DNA of 64,000 nt from Pseudalkalibacillus hwajinpoensis (GCF_039851965.1 NZ_CP156674.1:1550001-1614000); one strand, 5' to 3'. Counted from the stretch's first letter, positions 7,493 to 17,287 are shown. Translations and numbers: made by a program. The notes: a model not told the origin generated them from the sequence alone.

Positions 7493-9881
7493 CTGTAAAC
7501 TCCCCCTTCAAGCTAATGCGCGGGATGAAAAATTGACTATCAAAATTAGATGTTTGATCCACTTGAATGACGATTTCGCCATTATCAGTTATATAGCTGT
7601 TAAGATTATCAGTGAACGTTTGACTTTGTTGATCAAGAAGTGTCTCCTTTTTTCCCTGCTTCATTAAATGAATTTCGGATCCTGAGTTTACCGAATCGAA
7701 CTGAATGCTTAACTCACGATAATTTACGTCACTTTCCCGAATCGCTTCCGGTAGTTCATATACAAATTCATAAACGCCAGTAGAGATATCCACCCAGTGT
7801 TCCCCGTTATGAACAGGGTCCATATAAACCGGGGCCCCCCCTTCAAATGCTTCGATATCCGGAATGAGATCATCTCCACTAAGAGTGAAAGTGCCTTCCT
7901 TACTTGCAGTAACGGAAACTGGCTGAACAACCAGATTCAAACTATTTCTCTTTGGTACTTTATTGTTAATTTCCGTTTGTATCACCGAACGATCAGAATA
8001 CCCGATGATAACTGGCATAGACTCAGTTTGATCAAGGAGCTGATTCATCAGCAAGAATTCAAGGAGGGCAAATTCCTTCCAATCCTCATTTTGAGAACTG
8101 CTATAATTTTGTGCGTTGGGAAAAGCTTTCTGTGCGGCATAAGATGATGGCGCTCCCATCACTGAATTTTGAATTTCGTCAATAAATACGTCCATCTTTT
8201 TTCCAGCCTGTAAGCTACCAAACGAATAGGCACTTCCGCCACTTAACAGATAAACATTTTCAAGGTCGACATCCAACCCGCTTGAAAGAGTTCCTGAAAG
8301 CTGGTTATTCTTAACAGCTAGATCTGCCGTCATTGTACCCATTTCAACCTCTGGAACTTTGATCATCGCTGATCTAGTCGACCAGTATTCCACATTATGA
8401 AATGTGACACGTTCACCCTCAGCAGTATTTTCGAGCATTGGTAACTGGCGATAGTTTATATCTTCATTAAAATCAATCTTCGGCGAAACGGACAGATCCT
8501 CTCCTTGAAACGAAACGCTATAATCACCGCTCCCATTGGTCAGGATTGAAGCTGCACCAAACCCTGACGCCATACCGCTCTCATTCACCTGGAAGATCGT
8601 AACCTCATTTGCCTGTGATCCCTGAAGACGATCTTTCGCACCTGCTACATAAATCCCGATACTTGTTAGAATCGCAAGTGTTGGGATGATCCACCATCCC
8701 CATTCACGTTTGTCTCTCTTGTTCAAAATTAAATATAGAACTGGCACAACGACAAGCAGATAAACGGCAAACAGAACTGTAAGAAGTGATACTGATATGA
8801 TTGATCCAGGAAATAACTCAGAATCATAGGTTAACTGGCTCAGCATTTCGTCGAACGATTCAAAGCCAAAAGCTCCTTTATTACTATTCACCTGGATTAA
8901 CTTTTCCCAAAGGACATCGTTATCTTCCCAATCGACAAGGGCTTTGGCTGCAGGGTTATAAGCTAATTGGGTTACTTCCCCCATGCCGATTCGACTGGTT
9001 ATAACGAGTGGCGTATCCTCCTGTTCAAACACGACTCTTGCAGTCTCTGAAAGTTCTCCTGTAACTATTTCAAAATTTGATACATTCAATGGTTCCTTTT
9101 GTGATACAAGCTCGAATTGATTCACGCCTTCCTTACCTGAAGGCTTAAGTGGCATTAGCGATGCAAGACTACCAAGTCTCTGTTCCACTCCAGTGGAAGA
9201 GCCTATAACGAGCTCTCCGCCTCTTTTCACCCACTCAGCAATGGCTTCCTGCTCAGCATCTGAGAAGCCAGCCACATTAAATTCATTTATCAAAAGCATA
9301 TCGAAAACTTCTAACGCCTCCGCAGAATCATATACGGACGTTAATTGAATTAATTCTGGTGAACTCCCATTAACTTTTGCTAATTTGATTGCGTTAAATG
9401 CATCCTGATTATCGCTCAGCACACCAATAACAAGGCGATCATATGGGAGAAAAGATGGCGTAAGATCAAGATCACCTGTCAACTTAACCTTATCCCCCGA
9501 TTTAAAGTCACCTTCATAGAAAGCTATGTGTTCTGCTTTTGAATTTGACGCAGGATTTAAAGAATGTTGAATATGTTCCCCAAAACCGGCCATCGACAGC
9601 TCCAATGTTTTTTCTTCACCAGCTTCGAGCTCTACAGGGATAACCTGGTTATGACCTGATGAATAGCCCTTGCTTGAGGAAACCACCAGATCTCCATTCA
9701 CACTTTCTCCGTTATTTGTTAATGTAATTTCGACTGGAAATCCCTTACCGGTCTGAGCTTTTCCATCAATCCCAATTTTAGACTCAACCTCAATGGCACC
9801 TGCCGCACTCACAGTTCCTTGTAACGCTATAAAAAGCATCGTGAAGAGCATAACCACAGCAGGTAGATGTAATTTCCCCAC
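7485..9881 (-). CDS. Large secreted/membrane-anchored protein with a glutamine-amidotransferase-like fold, partner of the ABC exporter
   Basis: About 798 residues. An N-terminal signal peptide (residues 1-27, ending VSAAGA) leads into a beta-rich domain, then a segment around 140-240 (DMLLINEFNVAGFSDAEQ, EWVKRGGELVIGS) that looks like the class I amidotransferase-like fold without an obvious catalytic cysteine. Two membrane helices near 360-420 flank a short loop, followed by a second extracellular region. GTG 9881 is preferred because AAAGGGGGAAG sits before it; a GTG ten codons earlier lacks such a site. It is first in the operon with the ABC ATPase and permease. Function unknown; a role at the cell surface is inferred. 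Confidence 0.78.
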   Translation of the reverse strand: MGKLHLPAVVMLFTMLFIALQGTVSAAGAIEVESKIGIDGKAQTGKGFPVEITLTNNGESVNGDLVVSSSKGYSSGHNQVIPVELEAGEEKTLELSMAGFGEHIQHSLNPASNSKAEHIAFYEGDFKSGDKVKLTGDLDLTPSFLPYDRLVIGVLSDNQDAFNAIKLAKVNGSSPELIQLTSVYDSAEALEVFDMLLINEFNVAGFSDAEQEAIAEWVKRGGELVIGSSTGVEQRLGSLASLMPLKPSGKEGVNQFELVSQKEPLNVSNFEIVTGELSETARVVFEQEDTPLVITSRIGMGEVTQLAYNPAAKALVDWEDNDVLWEKLIQVNSNKGAFGFESFDEMLSQLTYDSELFPGSIISVSLLTVLFAVYLLVVVPVLYLILNKRDKREWGWWIIPTLAILTSIGIYVAGAKDRLQGSQANEVTIFQVNESGMASGFGAASILTNGSGDYSVSFQGEDLSVSPKIDFNEDINYRQLPMLENTAEGERVTFHNVEYWSTRSAMIKVPEVEMGTMTADLAVKNNQLSGTLSSGLDVDLENVYLLSGGSAYSFGSLQAGKKMDVFIDEIQNSVMGAPSSYAAQKAFPNAQNYSSSQNEDWKEFALLEFLLMNQLLDQTESMPVIIGYSDRSVIQTEINNKVPKRNSLNLVVQPVSVTASKEGTFTLSGDDLIPDIEAFEGGAPVYMDPVHNGEHWVDISTGVYEFVYELPEAIRESDVNYRELSIQFDSVNSGSEIHLMKQGKKETLLDQQSQTFTDNLNSYITDNGEIVIQVDQTSNFDSQFFIPRISLKGEFTGD

Positions 9882-9974
9882 CTTTTCTTCCCCCTTTAGT
9901 TCTTTATCCACATCTATGACGAGCTAAGTTACAAAAAAGTTCCATTTTCACAAACTGGAAAATGGAACTTCTTT

Positions 9975-10415
9975 CTAGATGCTGTATGAAAGACGGATCA
10001 TATCTCTGCAACGAATACCGTCTTCCATAATTTCTTCGGGATAATCATCAAAAAACCCCATTACAATTTCGGAAATACGAAAGCCACATTTCTGATACAA
10101 TGCAAGCTGACCAATACTTGAATTGCCTGTACCGATTTCCACAGATTTCATACCATTTTTTTCTGCTCTTTGTAAAGCATCCTTTATTAACTTCTTTCCT
10201 ATTCCCTTATCTCTCCACGTTTCCTTCACAGCTATGTTCTTAATTTCTGTGATAGAAGATTCAATCGGCAGTAAAACGTAAACCCCGATTACTTCCCCAT
10301 CTTCCTTTGCTACATAACACTTCCCTTTTGAAATATATTCCTTTATGTGAGGAATAGAAGGATCGGCTTCAAGAAGTAGCTTATATGGGTAAGATTTCGT
10401 TTCCTCTACAATCAT
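9975..10415 (-). CDS. GNAT family N-acetyltransferase
   Basis: A 146-residue acetyltransferase with the acetyl-CoA loop in ETWRDKGIGKKLIKDAL (about residues 74-90) and the YQKCGFRI motif near residue 115. The ATG at 10415 has GAAGGAGG before it; longer in-frame starts run into the upstream gene. It follows the 491-residue membrane-anchored protein by a few bases. The acceptor substrate cannot be told. Confidence 0.86.
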   Translation of the reverse strand: MIVEETKSYPYKLLLEADPSIPHIKEYISKGKCYVAKEDGEVIGVYVLLPIESSITEIKNIAVKETWRDKGIGKKLIKDALQRAEKNGMKSVEIGTGNSSIGQLALYQKCGFRISEIVMGFFDDYPEEIMEDGIRCRDMIRLSYSI

Positions 10416-10428
10416 GCCGTTTCCTCCT

Positions 10429-11904
10429 TCATTGTAACTCGAACGAATTAATCTCCCCAGCTGTTTTTTCATATATTGGAAAATGGCTTAATTTCAATGT
10501 CACTTCACTCGATCGCTCTAAGAAGTCCCTGTTAATATGAAAAACCTGAATCTCCTTATCCGGGAACCCTTCAGATGAGCTTCCATACGTTTCTGCAAGC
10601 TTGCCTTTCTCATTGCTTATTTCAATAAGTGGGCCATAATTAACGGTTTGGAGTGAGCTTGACCCAACATTACTGTATTTCAAGTTTTGCATTTCCTCTG
10701 TGACCGTTTTAAACCATGTGTGAAACTGCTCATCAGGAATGCTCTCGATCTGAAGCTCCAATCCCAGCACTTCACTAACTCCGCTCATTTCGTATCCCGG
10801 GAGCGCGTTTGAGAACCCTCCAAAAGAAATCGTCATGCCATTCTTGTTTCCAATCTCTTCACTAATCTCTACTTTCTCTCCATCTGGTAATTCCATTCCT
10901 TTAGTAAGGATCTCATTTGAGATTGTATAAGTAAGTGGTTCATCACGATCTGTGAATTCTACTGCTCTCACTTCCACTTGAAAGCTAGTAGGTGTTTTTT
11001 CAAATGAGTTTAGGTTAACCTCATAATAGTCTTCTTTTCTCGTTACAGGATAATACTGCTCCATCATGACACCACCATCTGCTCTAGTAGCCAGTGTAAC
11101 CCCTTGTAAAATCTTATCTGTATTTTTCAATTGAAAGGAAAGATTCGCATGATCAATCGTTAACATTAACTCCCTCCATACAAGCTCGGAATTCTCCAAT
11201 AATTTCGTAGACTCATTTAATTTAAAGGTTTTAAGAGGTTGATCATAGGCAGGATCAAGAGATGCATTGATTGAGAACGAATCTATGACGCTTTCCTCAT
11301 TGGAGACATGGATTATTTTGGGAGTCTCAATAGTAATATGATCAATATCATCCCATTCGTAAACATGTTGAAGTTCTTCAAAATTCTGCTCAGAACCTGC
11401 GATATCAATCGCAACTCCTCTGTACATTCTGTGACCAGAAACATAGCCTTGTGCCAGCCAGTTCGGCCCCATTCCTAACGACTGATCGAGCTTTAAAGAA
11501 ATTTCCTTATTCTCTGAATGAAGAGAAACTTTATCAAATTGGAGATAAGGAATATCAAGATTCCGCTTATCCTTCTGAAGGAGGTCCACGCTATAAATGA
11601 GATGGAGAACATTATACTGAAACCAGACTTTCTCTACCTTCAGGGTACGCCGTTCTTCTAGTAGAAACGTTTCATGATCGACATCCGTAAACAAATCATA
11701 TTCTGTCGCAAGGTTTGATCCTGTTAACCCACGAATAATTTCTTTAATAGCTTTATCCTCACTTTGTACTTCCTCAAAATTCTCATTAATTTCAAAAGTT
11801 GGTTCGCTTTCCTGGCTCCAATTTAAATAAACCAGGAATGCACTGAACAAAATCAGGACAGGCACTAGTTTATAAATGGTCTTCTTCAATTTAACGGACT
11901 TCAT
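10429..11904 (-). CDS. Membrane-anchored protein of unknown function
   Basis: A 491-residue protein with a single N-terminal membrane anchor (residues about 12-28, LVPVLILFSAFLVYLNW) and a long beta-rich extracellular part full of charged residues and no cysteine motif. GAGGAGATTAAA precedes the ATG. The extracellular part resembles in composition the beta-sandwich tails of Bacillus anti-sigma-like and DUF4179/DUF5643 proteins, but I do not recognise the family firmly. It ends just before the GNAT gene. Confidence 0.7.
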   Translation of the reverse strand: MKSVKLKKTIYKLVPVLILFSAFLVYLNWSQESEPTFEINENFEEVQSEDKAIKEIIRGLTGSNLATEYDLFTDVDHETFLLEERRTLKVEKVWFQYNVLHLIYSVDLLQKDKRNLDIPYLQFDKVSLHSENKEISLKLDQSLGMGPNWLAQGYVSGHRMYRGVAIDIAGSEQNFEELQHVYEWDDIDHITIETPKIIHVSNEESVIDSFSINASLDPAYDQPLKTFKLNESTKLLENSELVWRELMLTIDHANLSFQLKNTDKILQGVTLATRADGGVMMEQYYPVTRKEDYYEVNLNSFEKTPTSFQVEVRAVEFTDRDEPLTYTISNEILTKGMELPDGEKVEISEEIGNKNGMTISFGGFSNALPGYEMSGVSEVLGLELQIESIPDEQFHTWFKTVTEEMQNLKYSNVGSSSLQTVNYGPLIEISNEKGKLAETYGSSSEGFPDKEIQVFHINRDFLERSSEVTLKLSHFPIYEKTAGEINSFELQ

Positions 11905-12002
11905 TTTAATCTCCTCTTCATAATTCCCATTACACTTATCATACTATTCTTTCAATTATGAGCAAAGAAGAGATTGGTAAAGATCAGCGTTATTTTCCCG
12001 TT

Positions 12003-12028
12003 AAAAAAACCATGCGTCTGCATGGTTT
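12003..12028 (-). terminator. Rho-independent terminator of the small membrane protein gene
   Basis: On the minus strand a 9-bp stem with a 4-base loop (AAACCATGC / GCATGGTTT) followed by a run of T starts at the stop codon of the gene ending at 12027. Confidence 0.85.
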
Positions 12029-12266
12029 AAGCTGCTTTAACTCTCGCGGTAATCACGATACTTATAATGAATGAGCCTATTAAACTAATGAAATCAATTG
12101 GATTAGTTAACATCCCCAAAGTTACACTACTCGTTAGTTGCTGTCCTCTGCTCCATGCGTCTAACCATTCCGTCTGGAAAGCCATGTTAACAATCGAACC
12201 AATAATTAAATTGAGAATGAAATAGAAACAAACAAGGCTTATTGTAAAAATAATGTACTTTTTCAA
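12027..12266 (-). CDS. Small membrane protein of unknown function
   Basis: 79 residues with two hydrophobic segments (about 4-25 and 55-75) separated by a polar loop with a TEWLDAWSRG stretch. I chose the TTG at 12266 because AAAGGGG lies eight bases before it; an upstream ATG at 12323 has no site and would overlap the divergent promoter. Followed at once by a terminator, so monocistronic. No family recognised. Confidence 0.65.
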   Translation of the reverse strand: MKKYIIFTISLVCFYFILNLIIGSIVNMAFQTEWLDAWSRGQQLTSSVTLGMLTNPIDFISLIGSFIISIVITARVKAA

Positions 12267-12397
12267 ATGGTCTACCCCTTTTACAAACGTCTTCTTTGCT
12301 ATTGTAACCTGTATGAATGACATTTCTCAAATGGCGTCAAACACTTTTTTCGATAAAATCCATACGGTATTATTATCACGCTTCAGGAGGAATCGCC

Positions 12398-12748
12398 ATG
12401 TTTAACTACCGATACAGACCTTACCTACCGCCACCTTTTCCCGGCTATCCGTGTCGTCCCTATCCTTCTGTAGAAGTCACTCGCTTCCAGGACTCGGCAA
12501 GCACTTGTATGCATCTTATGAATGATGGCCAGACGATACTCAAAAAAGTTCGCCAAGATGCTCAATTTGCTCATGAATTAAAAGATGCAGCACAGAAAAA
12601 TGATCATTCGCACGTTCAGGAACTTATAAAAGGAACAGGGATTCAATCTTCCTTCCATATCGCTTATACACCAGACGCCATTCGAATCGATCTCATGGCA
12701 GGAAATGAAGATGACTGCAGTGAACTAACCATGAAACTTTGCTGGTAA
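12398..12748 (+). CDS. Small Pro/Tyr-rich protein, possibly spore-associated
   Basis: 116 residues starting at the ATG behind AGGAGGAATCGCC. The first 25 residues are rich in Tyr, Pro and Arg (YRPYLPPPFPGYPCRPYP), followed by a helical region and a short beta segment with two cysteines at the end. The composition resembles Bacillus spore coat or crust proteins, but this is only a hint. It is followed by a clear terminator and is probably transcribed alone. Confidence 0.7.
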   Translation: MFNYRYRPYLPPPFPGYPCRPYPSVEVTRFQDSASTCMHLMNDGQTILKKVRQDAQFAHELKDAAQKNDHSHVQELIKGTGIQSSFHIAYTPDAIRIDLMAGNEDDCSELTMKLCW

Positions 12749-12752
12749 GCAA

Positions 12753-12775
12753 AATGGCCTCATTCAATGAGGCTT
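12753..12775 (+). terminator. Rho-independent terminator
   Basis: GCCTCAT-TCA-ATGAGGC stem directly after the stop of the gene ending at 12748, followed by CTTTGTG. Confidence 0.7.
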
Positions 12776-12876
12776 TGTGCACTTTGTTTATGAACGGCGA
12801 TTAAATTAGCTCATCAACACCAAGGTATCGTATTTTCAACAATAGCAACTAACAGAGTATGTTTATTAAACATTAC

Positions 12877-12902
12877 AAAAGCCCGGCAGCACCGAGCTTT
12901 TT
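12877..12902. terminator. Bidirectional terminator
   Basis: AAAAGCCCGG pairs with CCGAGCTTTT (one mismatch) around CAGCA. It lies just downstream of the universal stress protein gene and has A and T runs on either side. Confidence 0.75.
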
Positions 12903-12922
12903 GTGAGTTTTATTTAAATTGT

Positions 12923-13417
12923 TTATTTAACAATTAATACGGGACAAGTAGCTTGCTGAGCCACTTTCTGACTTACACTACCAAGCATCCACTTTTTAAT
13001 ACCACTTAGCCCCCTGCTTCCGATCACAATTAAATCTGCTTCAGTCATCACAGCAAGGTCGACAATTTCTTTCGCGGGGTCGCCAGCCCTAACGTCTGTT
13101 TGAACATTTACACCCATATGGTGAAGCGTTTCCTTCACTTCTCTCAACATTGCTTCTCCATTGCTTCGCTCCATGAGAACTCCGTCTGAATGATCATCCT
13201 GAACAGGAGAAGGAACACCTGCATGCCCCTCATTACCAATACTGCCAGTACCATAAGGGATTCTTGTTGCAGGTTGGGCAGAGAATTTATGTGATTCTTT
13301 TGTAACGTGGACCAGTTGGATGGTTGCTTTACTTGCTTCTGCTAGCTTCATCGCTTGATGGAGCGCCTTTTCACTATCTTCAGAACGATCATACGCTACT
13401 ACGATTTTGGTATACAT
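12923..13417 (-). CDS. Universal stress protein (UspA family)
   Basis: 164 residues beginning MYTKIVVAYDRSED, with the ATP-binding signature GSRGLSGIKKWMLGSVSQKV near the C-terminus. An acidic insertion with a His/Gly-rich stretch sits between the first beta-alpha unit and the rest. The start at 13417 has GAGGAGGAAGAG before it; an in-frame ATG 28 codons earlier would include the promoter region. A SigB-like promoter lies upstream, which suits a general stress role. Confidence 0.9.
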   Translation of the reverse strand: MYTKIVVAYDRSEDSEKALHQAMKLAEASKATIQLVHVTKESHKFSAQPATRIPYGTGSIGNEGHAGVPSPVQDDHSDGVLMERSNGEAMLREVKETLHHMGVNVQTDVRAGDPAKEIVDLAVMTEADLIVIGSRGLSGIKKWMLGSVSQKVAQQATCPVLIVK

Positions 13418-13453
13418 CTTCTCTTCCTCCTCAAAGTTTGAAGTAGTTAGAAT

Positions 13454-13478
13454 ATACCCGATGGAATATGAAAATAAC
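13454..13478 (-). promoter_or_regulatory. Candidate SigB promoter of the universal stress protein gene
   Basis: Minus strand GTTATT-N13-GGGTAT against the SigB consensus GTTTAA-N13/15-GGGTAT. The -10 is perfect and the -35 has three mismatches after the conserved GTT. The -10 element ends 36 bases before the start codon. Confidence 0.5.
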
Positions 13479-13528
13479 GCTCTGCATGTAAACGTATTCA
13501 TATCGATATATTTGTCATAAAGCTTACA

Positions 13529-14878
13529 CTAGCCGGTAATAATTTGTTCTTTTGGGTAATGATAACGCTCAACCGGCGCTTTCCCTCTCATCATTAACAG
13601 GAACGAAATAATCCCAATTCTACCGACGAACATAAGGAAAATAATAATGCATTTTCCAGGCGTGCTTAATTCAGGGGTTATACCAAGGGATAAACCTGTC
13701 GTCCCAAAAGCAGAGGTAACTTCGAATATAATCGCCGTCAGTGGGAATGGCTCTGTTGCGGCCAGAATAACTACTGCTAAACCGCACATTCCAGTAGCTG
13801 TAAAAATCACAATAAACGATTTAATAATATCGTCTGTAACAAGCTCTCTTCCAAATACTTTGACACTCTTTCTACCTTTCGCAAAATGGATCACGGTAAG
13901 AAGCGCGACAGCGAACGTTGTCGTTCGTATCCCTCCACCAACACTACTCGGGGACGCCCCTATAAACATTAATAAACTTAGGAGTAACTGGGTTGATAAT
14001 GTAAACTCGCTGACATCCATTGTGGCCAGGCCGCCATTTCTTGTCGTCACCGATTGAAATAATGAATAAAAGAGTGCTTGATCCCATGTTTTATCCTGCA
14101 TAAAGTTTCCCAGTTCAAAAAGCCAGATAAGCCCTGTTCCAAGAATGACCAGAATAAAAAACGTTAATGTCGTTACTTTTGTGAAGAGTGAAAATCGATA
14201 CACCATGGTTTCCTTCCGACGAAACAAATATTCTTTTAACTCAATCAAAACAGGGAATCCAATCGCACCGAGTATAAGCAACAACATGTTAATGGTCTGT
14301 ACAAAATAATCATTGGCATACGGAACAAGTGAATTTCCAGTGATGTCAAAACCGGCATTTGTTGTGGCACTCACTGAAGCAAAAAAACCTTGTAGAAATG
14401 CTTCCTGCCATGACGGATAATACTTTAGCAGATACAATCCGAGGATAACAGTTCCGATTGCTTCAAATAACAGAATCAATCCTAGAATCTGCCTCATTAA
14501 TTTAACTAGTCCTGCAAGTGTTCCTCGATTCTGGTCTGTACTTATGAGCTGTCGTTCTTTCATTCCGATTTTCTTCCCCATAAGAAGCCAAATGAACGTA
14601 CCTAACGTCATTATGCCAATTCCGCCAAATTGAAGAACAAAAGCAAGTATGTATGTTCCTGTCGTACTAAATGTATCAGCGGTGGATACCACTGTAAGTC
14701 CAGTAACACTAATCGCACTTACCGCCGTAAACAAGGCATCTATAAAACTCCATTTCACATCATTTTGATGAGCGATTGGAAGACTCAGAAGAATAGTAGC
14801 TAAAACAACTGCAGCCAGGTAAAAGAGCACAATTAATTGTACGGATGAAAGCTCTGTAGCTTTTTCTTTAATCTTCAT
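13529..14878 (-). CDS. Ktr potassium uptake channel subunit (KtrB/KtrD type)
   Basis: A 449-residue polytopic protein of the Trk/Ktr superfamily. The four P-loop selectivity segments can be seen, for example SAISVTGLTVV, SVSATTNAGFD, TTRNGGLAT and SAFGTTGLSLG. The length equals that of KtrD of B. subtilis. No ktrA/ktrC RCK-domain gene is next to it, again as for ktrD, and I see no c-di-AMP riboswitch upstream. It takes up potassium, driven by the membrane potential and sodium in this family. Confidence 0.9.
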   Translation of the reverse strand: MKIKEKATELSSVQLIVLFYLAAVVLATILLSLPIAHQNDVKWSFIDALFTAVSAISVTGLTVVSTADTFSTTGTYILAFVLQFGGIGIMTLGTFIWLLMGKKIGMKERQLISTDQNRGTLAGLVKLMRQILGLILLFEAIGTVILGLYLLKYYPSWQEAFLQGFFASVSATTNAGFDITGNSLVPYANDYFVQTINMLLLILGAIGFPVLIELKEYLFRRKETMVYRFSLFTKVTTLTFFILVILGTGLIWLFELGNFMQDKTWDQALFYSLFQSVTTRNGGLATMDVSEFTLSTQLLLSLLMFIGASPSSVGGGIRTTTFAVALLTVIHFAKGRKSVKVFGRELVTDDIIKSFIVIFTATGMCGLAVVILAATEPFPLTAIIFEVTSAFGTTGLSLGITPELSTPGKCIIIFLMFVGRIGIISFLLMMRGKAPVERYHYPKEQIITG

Positions 14879-15023
14879 GGTGTATCCATTCCTTCCTCAA
14901 CATAAGCTATAATACCATCATTCACTTTACGCCTATTATTGTACATATGTGATATTTAGAGAATAGCCGTGTCTATAGTATAATAAACACGGATAATTTG
15001 TTTGAATATTGGGGGAATAACTT

Positions 15024-16622
15024 TTGAACGATTTCCAACACGAGCGAGAGCTACTCACTCTGAAAGCTATAGCTGAGACACTGAATCAATCCAGCGACCT
15101 GAAATCGATGTTGCAATCAGTCCTGGAAGAATTATTAAGCGTAACTGGTCTGAAAACCGGTTGGATTTTCCTTACAGACAATAAACCAGATTACGTCTGT
15201 ACAGCGGATGTAAATCTTCCACAGGCGCTTTCCCTAAATAATAAGCAACCCATGTGTTCAGGATCGTGCTGGTGCTTAAATAAGTACTGGGACGGAAAGC
15301 TGAAACAGGCAGTTAACATTATTGAATGTAAAAGACTTGAAGATGCGCTCAAATATAATACCGGTGATACAGAAGGACTATCGCATCATGCAACTGTTCC
15401 ATTGTCTGCTGGTGGAGAGACGTTTGGTTTATTAAACGTCGGTTCTCCAGGAAAAGAAAAATTTTCGCAAGAAGAACTGACATTACTCGAATCAGTAGCC
15501 TACCAAATCGGTACAGCCATTAAACGCACAACTTTATATCAAAGTGAACAAAAGCGTGCAGAGAATTTCACCATTCTAGAAGCATTAACAAGGGAATTAT
15601 GGAAGCTTGATCAAACTAACGACATTGTAAACGGACTTGTTAAACATACAGGGGAGGCGTTCAACTGGCCTGTAGTTGGCTTTTTATTCAATGATGGCGA
15701 ACAGGTTACACTACGTGCTTTGTATCAAGAGGGTTCTTTACGATCATTAAATGAACGCTATACATGGGAAGATCTTAAAGGCATACATGAATCGTTACAA
15801 GTAAAAAGCAAAGATGAGTTACGCCAATACCATTCGCCTTTTCTAAGAAAGTCGGTATCAACAATTGCACGCTCAGTTTCAATTCGTAACGAGCAAATTG
15901 GGGTTCTTTTTGCTGAGAGCTCTGATAAGAAAGCATTTGATCGAAGTGAAGGGGATGTTCTAAAAGCTATCGCCGATCATATGGCACTTGCCATAGAAAA
16001 CGCTAGGATTAATGTACGAAGACAGGAACTCATTCTATCAGAAGAACGAAATAGACTAGCAAGAGACTTGCATGATTCTGTTAGTCAGAAGCTTTTCTCC
16101 CTTTCAATGACGGCAAAAGGTGCGCAAAGCTTACAGGAAAACAATCTTGTTCTAACAGAAGCTCTGGTAGACATTCAAGAGCTTGCACAGGAAGCAATGA
16201 AAGAGATGAGAACGTTAATCTGGCAACTTCGTCCTGCAGGAATTGAAGCTGGCCTTATGACATCACTGAAAGCGTACGCAATTAGTCTTGGACTTGAACC
16301 CGTTTGTGAGGTTACTGGTTTGAAGGTACTTCCTGCTCCCATAGAAGAAGCACTCTACCGAATCGGACAAGAATCACTTAATAATGTTCTCAAGCACGCA
16401 AGGGTAAAAGAGGTCTTCATTCACATAGATATCAACAATATCACCGCATCACTTACAATTCAAGATACCGGAGTTGGTTTTGATAAAGTAACCACCGGAG
16501 ACTTCACACTCGGACTAAGGGGTATGAAGGAACGAGTTAATATCATTGGCGGAACACTGAGGATTACAAGCGAGAAAAACAAGGGAGCGACTGTTCAAGC
16601 AGTTCTGCCACTATCTGAATAA
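15024..16622 (+). CDS. GAF-domain sensor histidine kinase, YhcY-like
   Basis: 532 residues starting at TTG with GGGGGAAT before it. Residues about 10-175 and 180-335 form two GAF-like sensor modules, followed by a HisKA_3 dimerisation segment with the phosphorylated His in ARDLHDSVSQKLF and an ATPase domain with the N-box IGQESLNNVLKHA, G1 DTGVGFD and G2 GLRGMKERV. Cysteines in the first GAF domain (MCSGSCWCLN) could bind a metal or cofactor. There is no membrane segment, so it is a cytoplasmic sensor. The partner regulator begins 11 bases later. Order and architecture match yhcY-yhcZ-yhdA of B. subtilis. Confidence 0.9.
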   Translation: MNDFQHERELLTLKAIAETLNQSSDLKSMLQSVLEELLSVTGLKTGWIFLTDNKPDYVCTADVNLPQALSLNNKQPMCSGSCWCLNKYWDGKLKQAVNIIECKRLEDALKYNTGDTEGLSHHATVPLSAGGETFGLLNVGSPGKEKFSQEELTLLESVAYQIGTAIKRTTLYQSEQKRAENFTILEALTRELWKLDQTNDIVNGLVKHTGEAFNWPVVGFLFNDGEQVTLRALYQEGSLRSLNERYTWEDLKGIHESLQVKSKDELRQYHSPFLRKSVSTIARSVSIRNEQIGVLFAESSDKKAFDRSEGDVLKAIADHMALAIENARINVRRQELILSEERNRLARDLHDSVSQKLFSLSMTAKGAQSLQENNLVLTEALVDIQELAQEAMKEMRTLIWQLRPAGIEAGLMTSLKAYAISLGLEPVCEVTGLKVLPAPIEEALYRIGQESLNNVLKHARVKEVFIHIDINNITASLTIQDTGVGFDKVTTGDFTLGLRGMKERVNIIGGTLRITSEKNKGATVQAVLPLSE

Positions 16623-16633
16623 GGGGGATATCG

Positions 16634-17287
16634 ATGAAAATTAAACTACTTCTTGCAGATGATCATCAGATAGTGCGAAAAGGCCTTCGATTATTTCTGC
16701 AATCGCAAAATGATATTGAAATTATTGGAGAAGCCTCCAATGGAATTGAAGCCGTTAAGCTAGCCACAGAATGGCAACCTGATGTTATTCTAATGGATCT
16801 AATCATGCCCGAAATGGATGGGATTGAAGCCACTAAGGAAATTAAGAAACGTTTTCCTATGGTTAAGGTCATCATTTTAACTAGTTTTTCTGATCAAGAC
16901 CATGTTTTACCCGCAATTAGAGCTGGCGCAGAAGGCTATCAATTAAAAGATATTGATCCGGATGAGTTAATTTATACCATTCGCGCAGCCGTTAGCGGCA
17001 AACGCCACCTTCATCCTCAGGCAACAAGTCAACTCATGTCTCATATGATCGGAGAAAACGAGACTGAAAATCAACCCCGGCTGAAATCCCTTACACCTAG
17101 AGAACGAGATGTTTTAAGAGAAATCACATTAGGAAAGAGTAATAAGGAAATCGCCTCGTCTCTTTTTATAACAGAGAAAACCGTCAAAACTCATGTCAGC
17201 AGTATTTTATCAAAATTAAACTTTCACGATCGCACACAAGCAGCTCTCTATGCTACAAGAAAGAACTGGTTTGATGAACTTGCATAA
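16634..17287 (+). CDS. NarL/LuxR-type response regulator, YhcZ-like
   Basis: 217 residues. The receiver domain has DD (9-10), phospho-acceptor Asp55 in LMDLIMPEMDG and Lys near 106; the LuxR-type HTH near 145-210 has LTPRERDVLREITLGKSNKEIA and TEKTVKTHVSSILSKL. It forms a two-component pair with the preceding kinase. Confidence 0.93.
   Translation: MKIKLLLADDHQIVRKGLRLFLQSQNDIEIIGEASNGIEAVKLATEWQPDVILMDLIMPEMDGIEATKEIKKRFPMVKVIILTSFSDQDHVLPAIRAGAEGYQLKDIDPDELIYTIRAAVSGKRHLHPQATSQLMSHMIGENETENQPRLKSLTPRERDVLREITLGKSNKEIASSLFITEKTVKTHVSSILSKLNFHDRTQAALYATRKNWFDELA

Noticed and set aside
14879..15023. c-di-AMP (ydaO) riboswitch upstream of the Ktr gene
   Set aside because: The gap is short and lacks the conserved ydaO blocks; only a small CCGTGT/ACACGG hairpin is seen on the kinase side.
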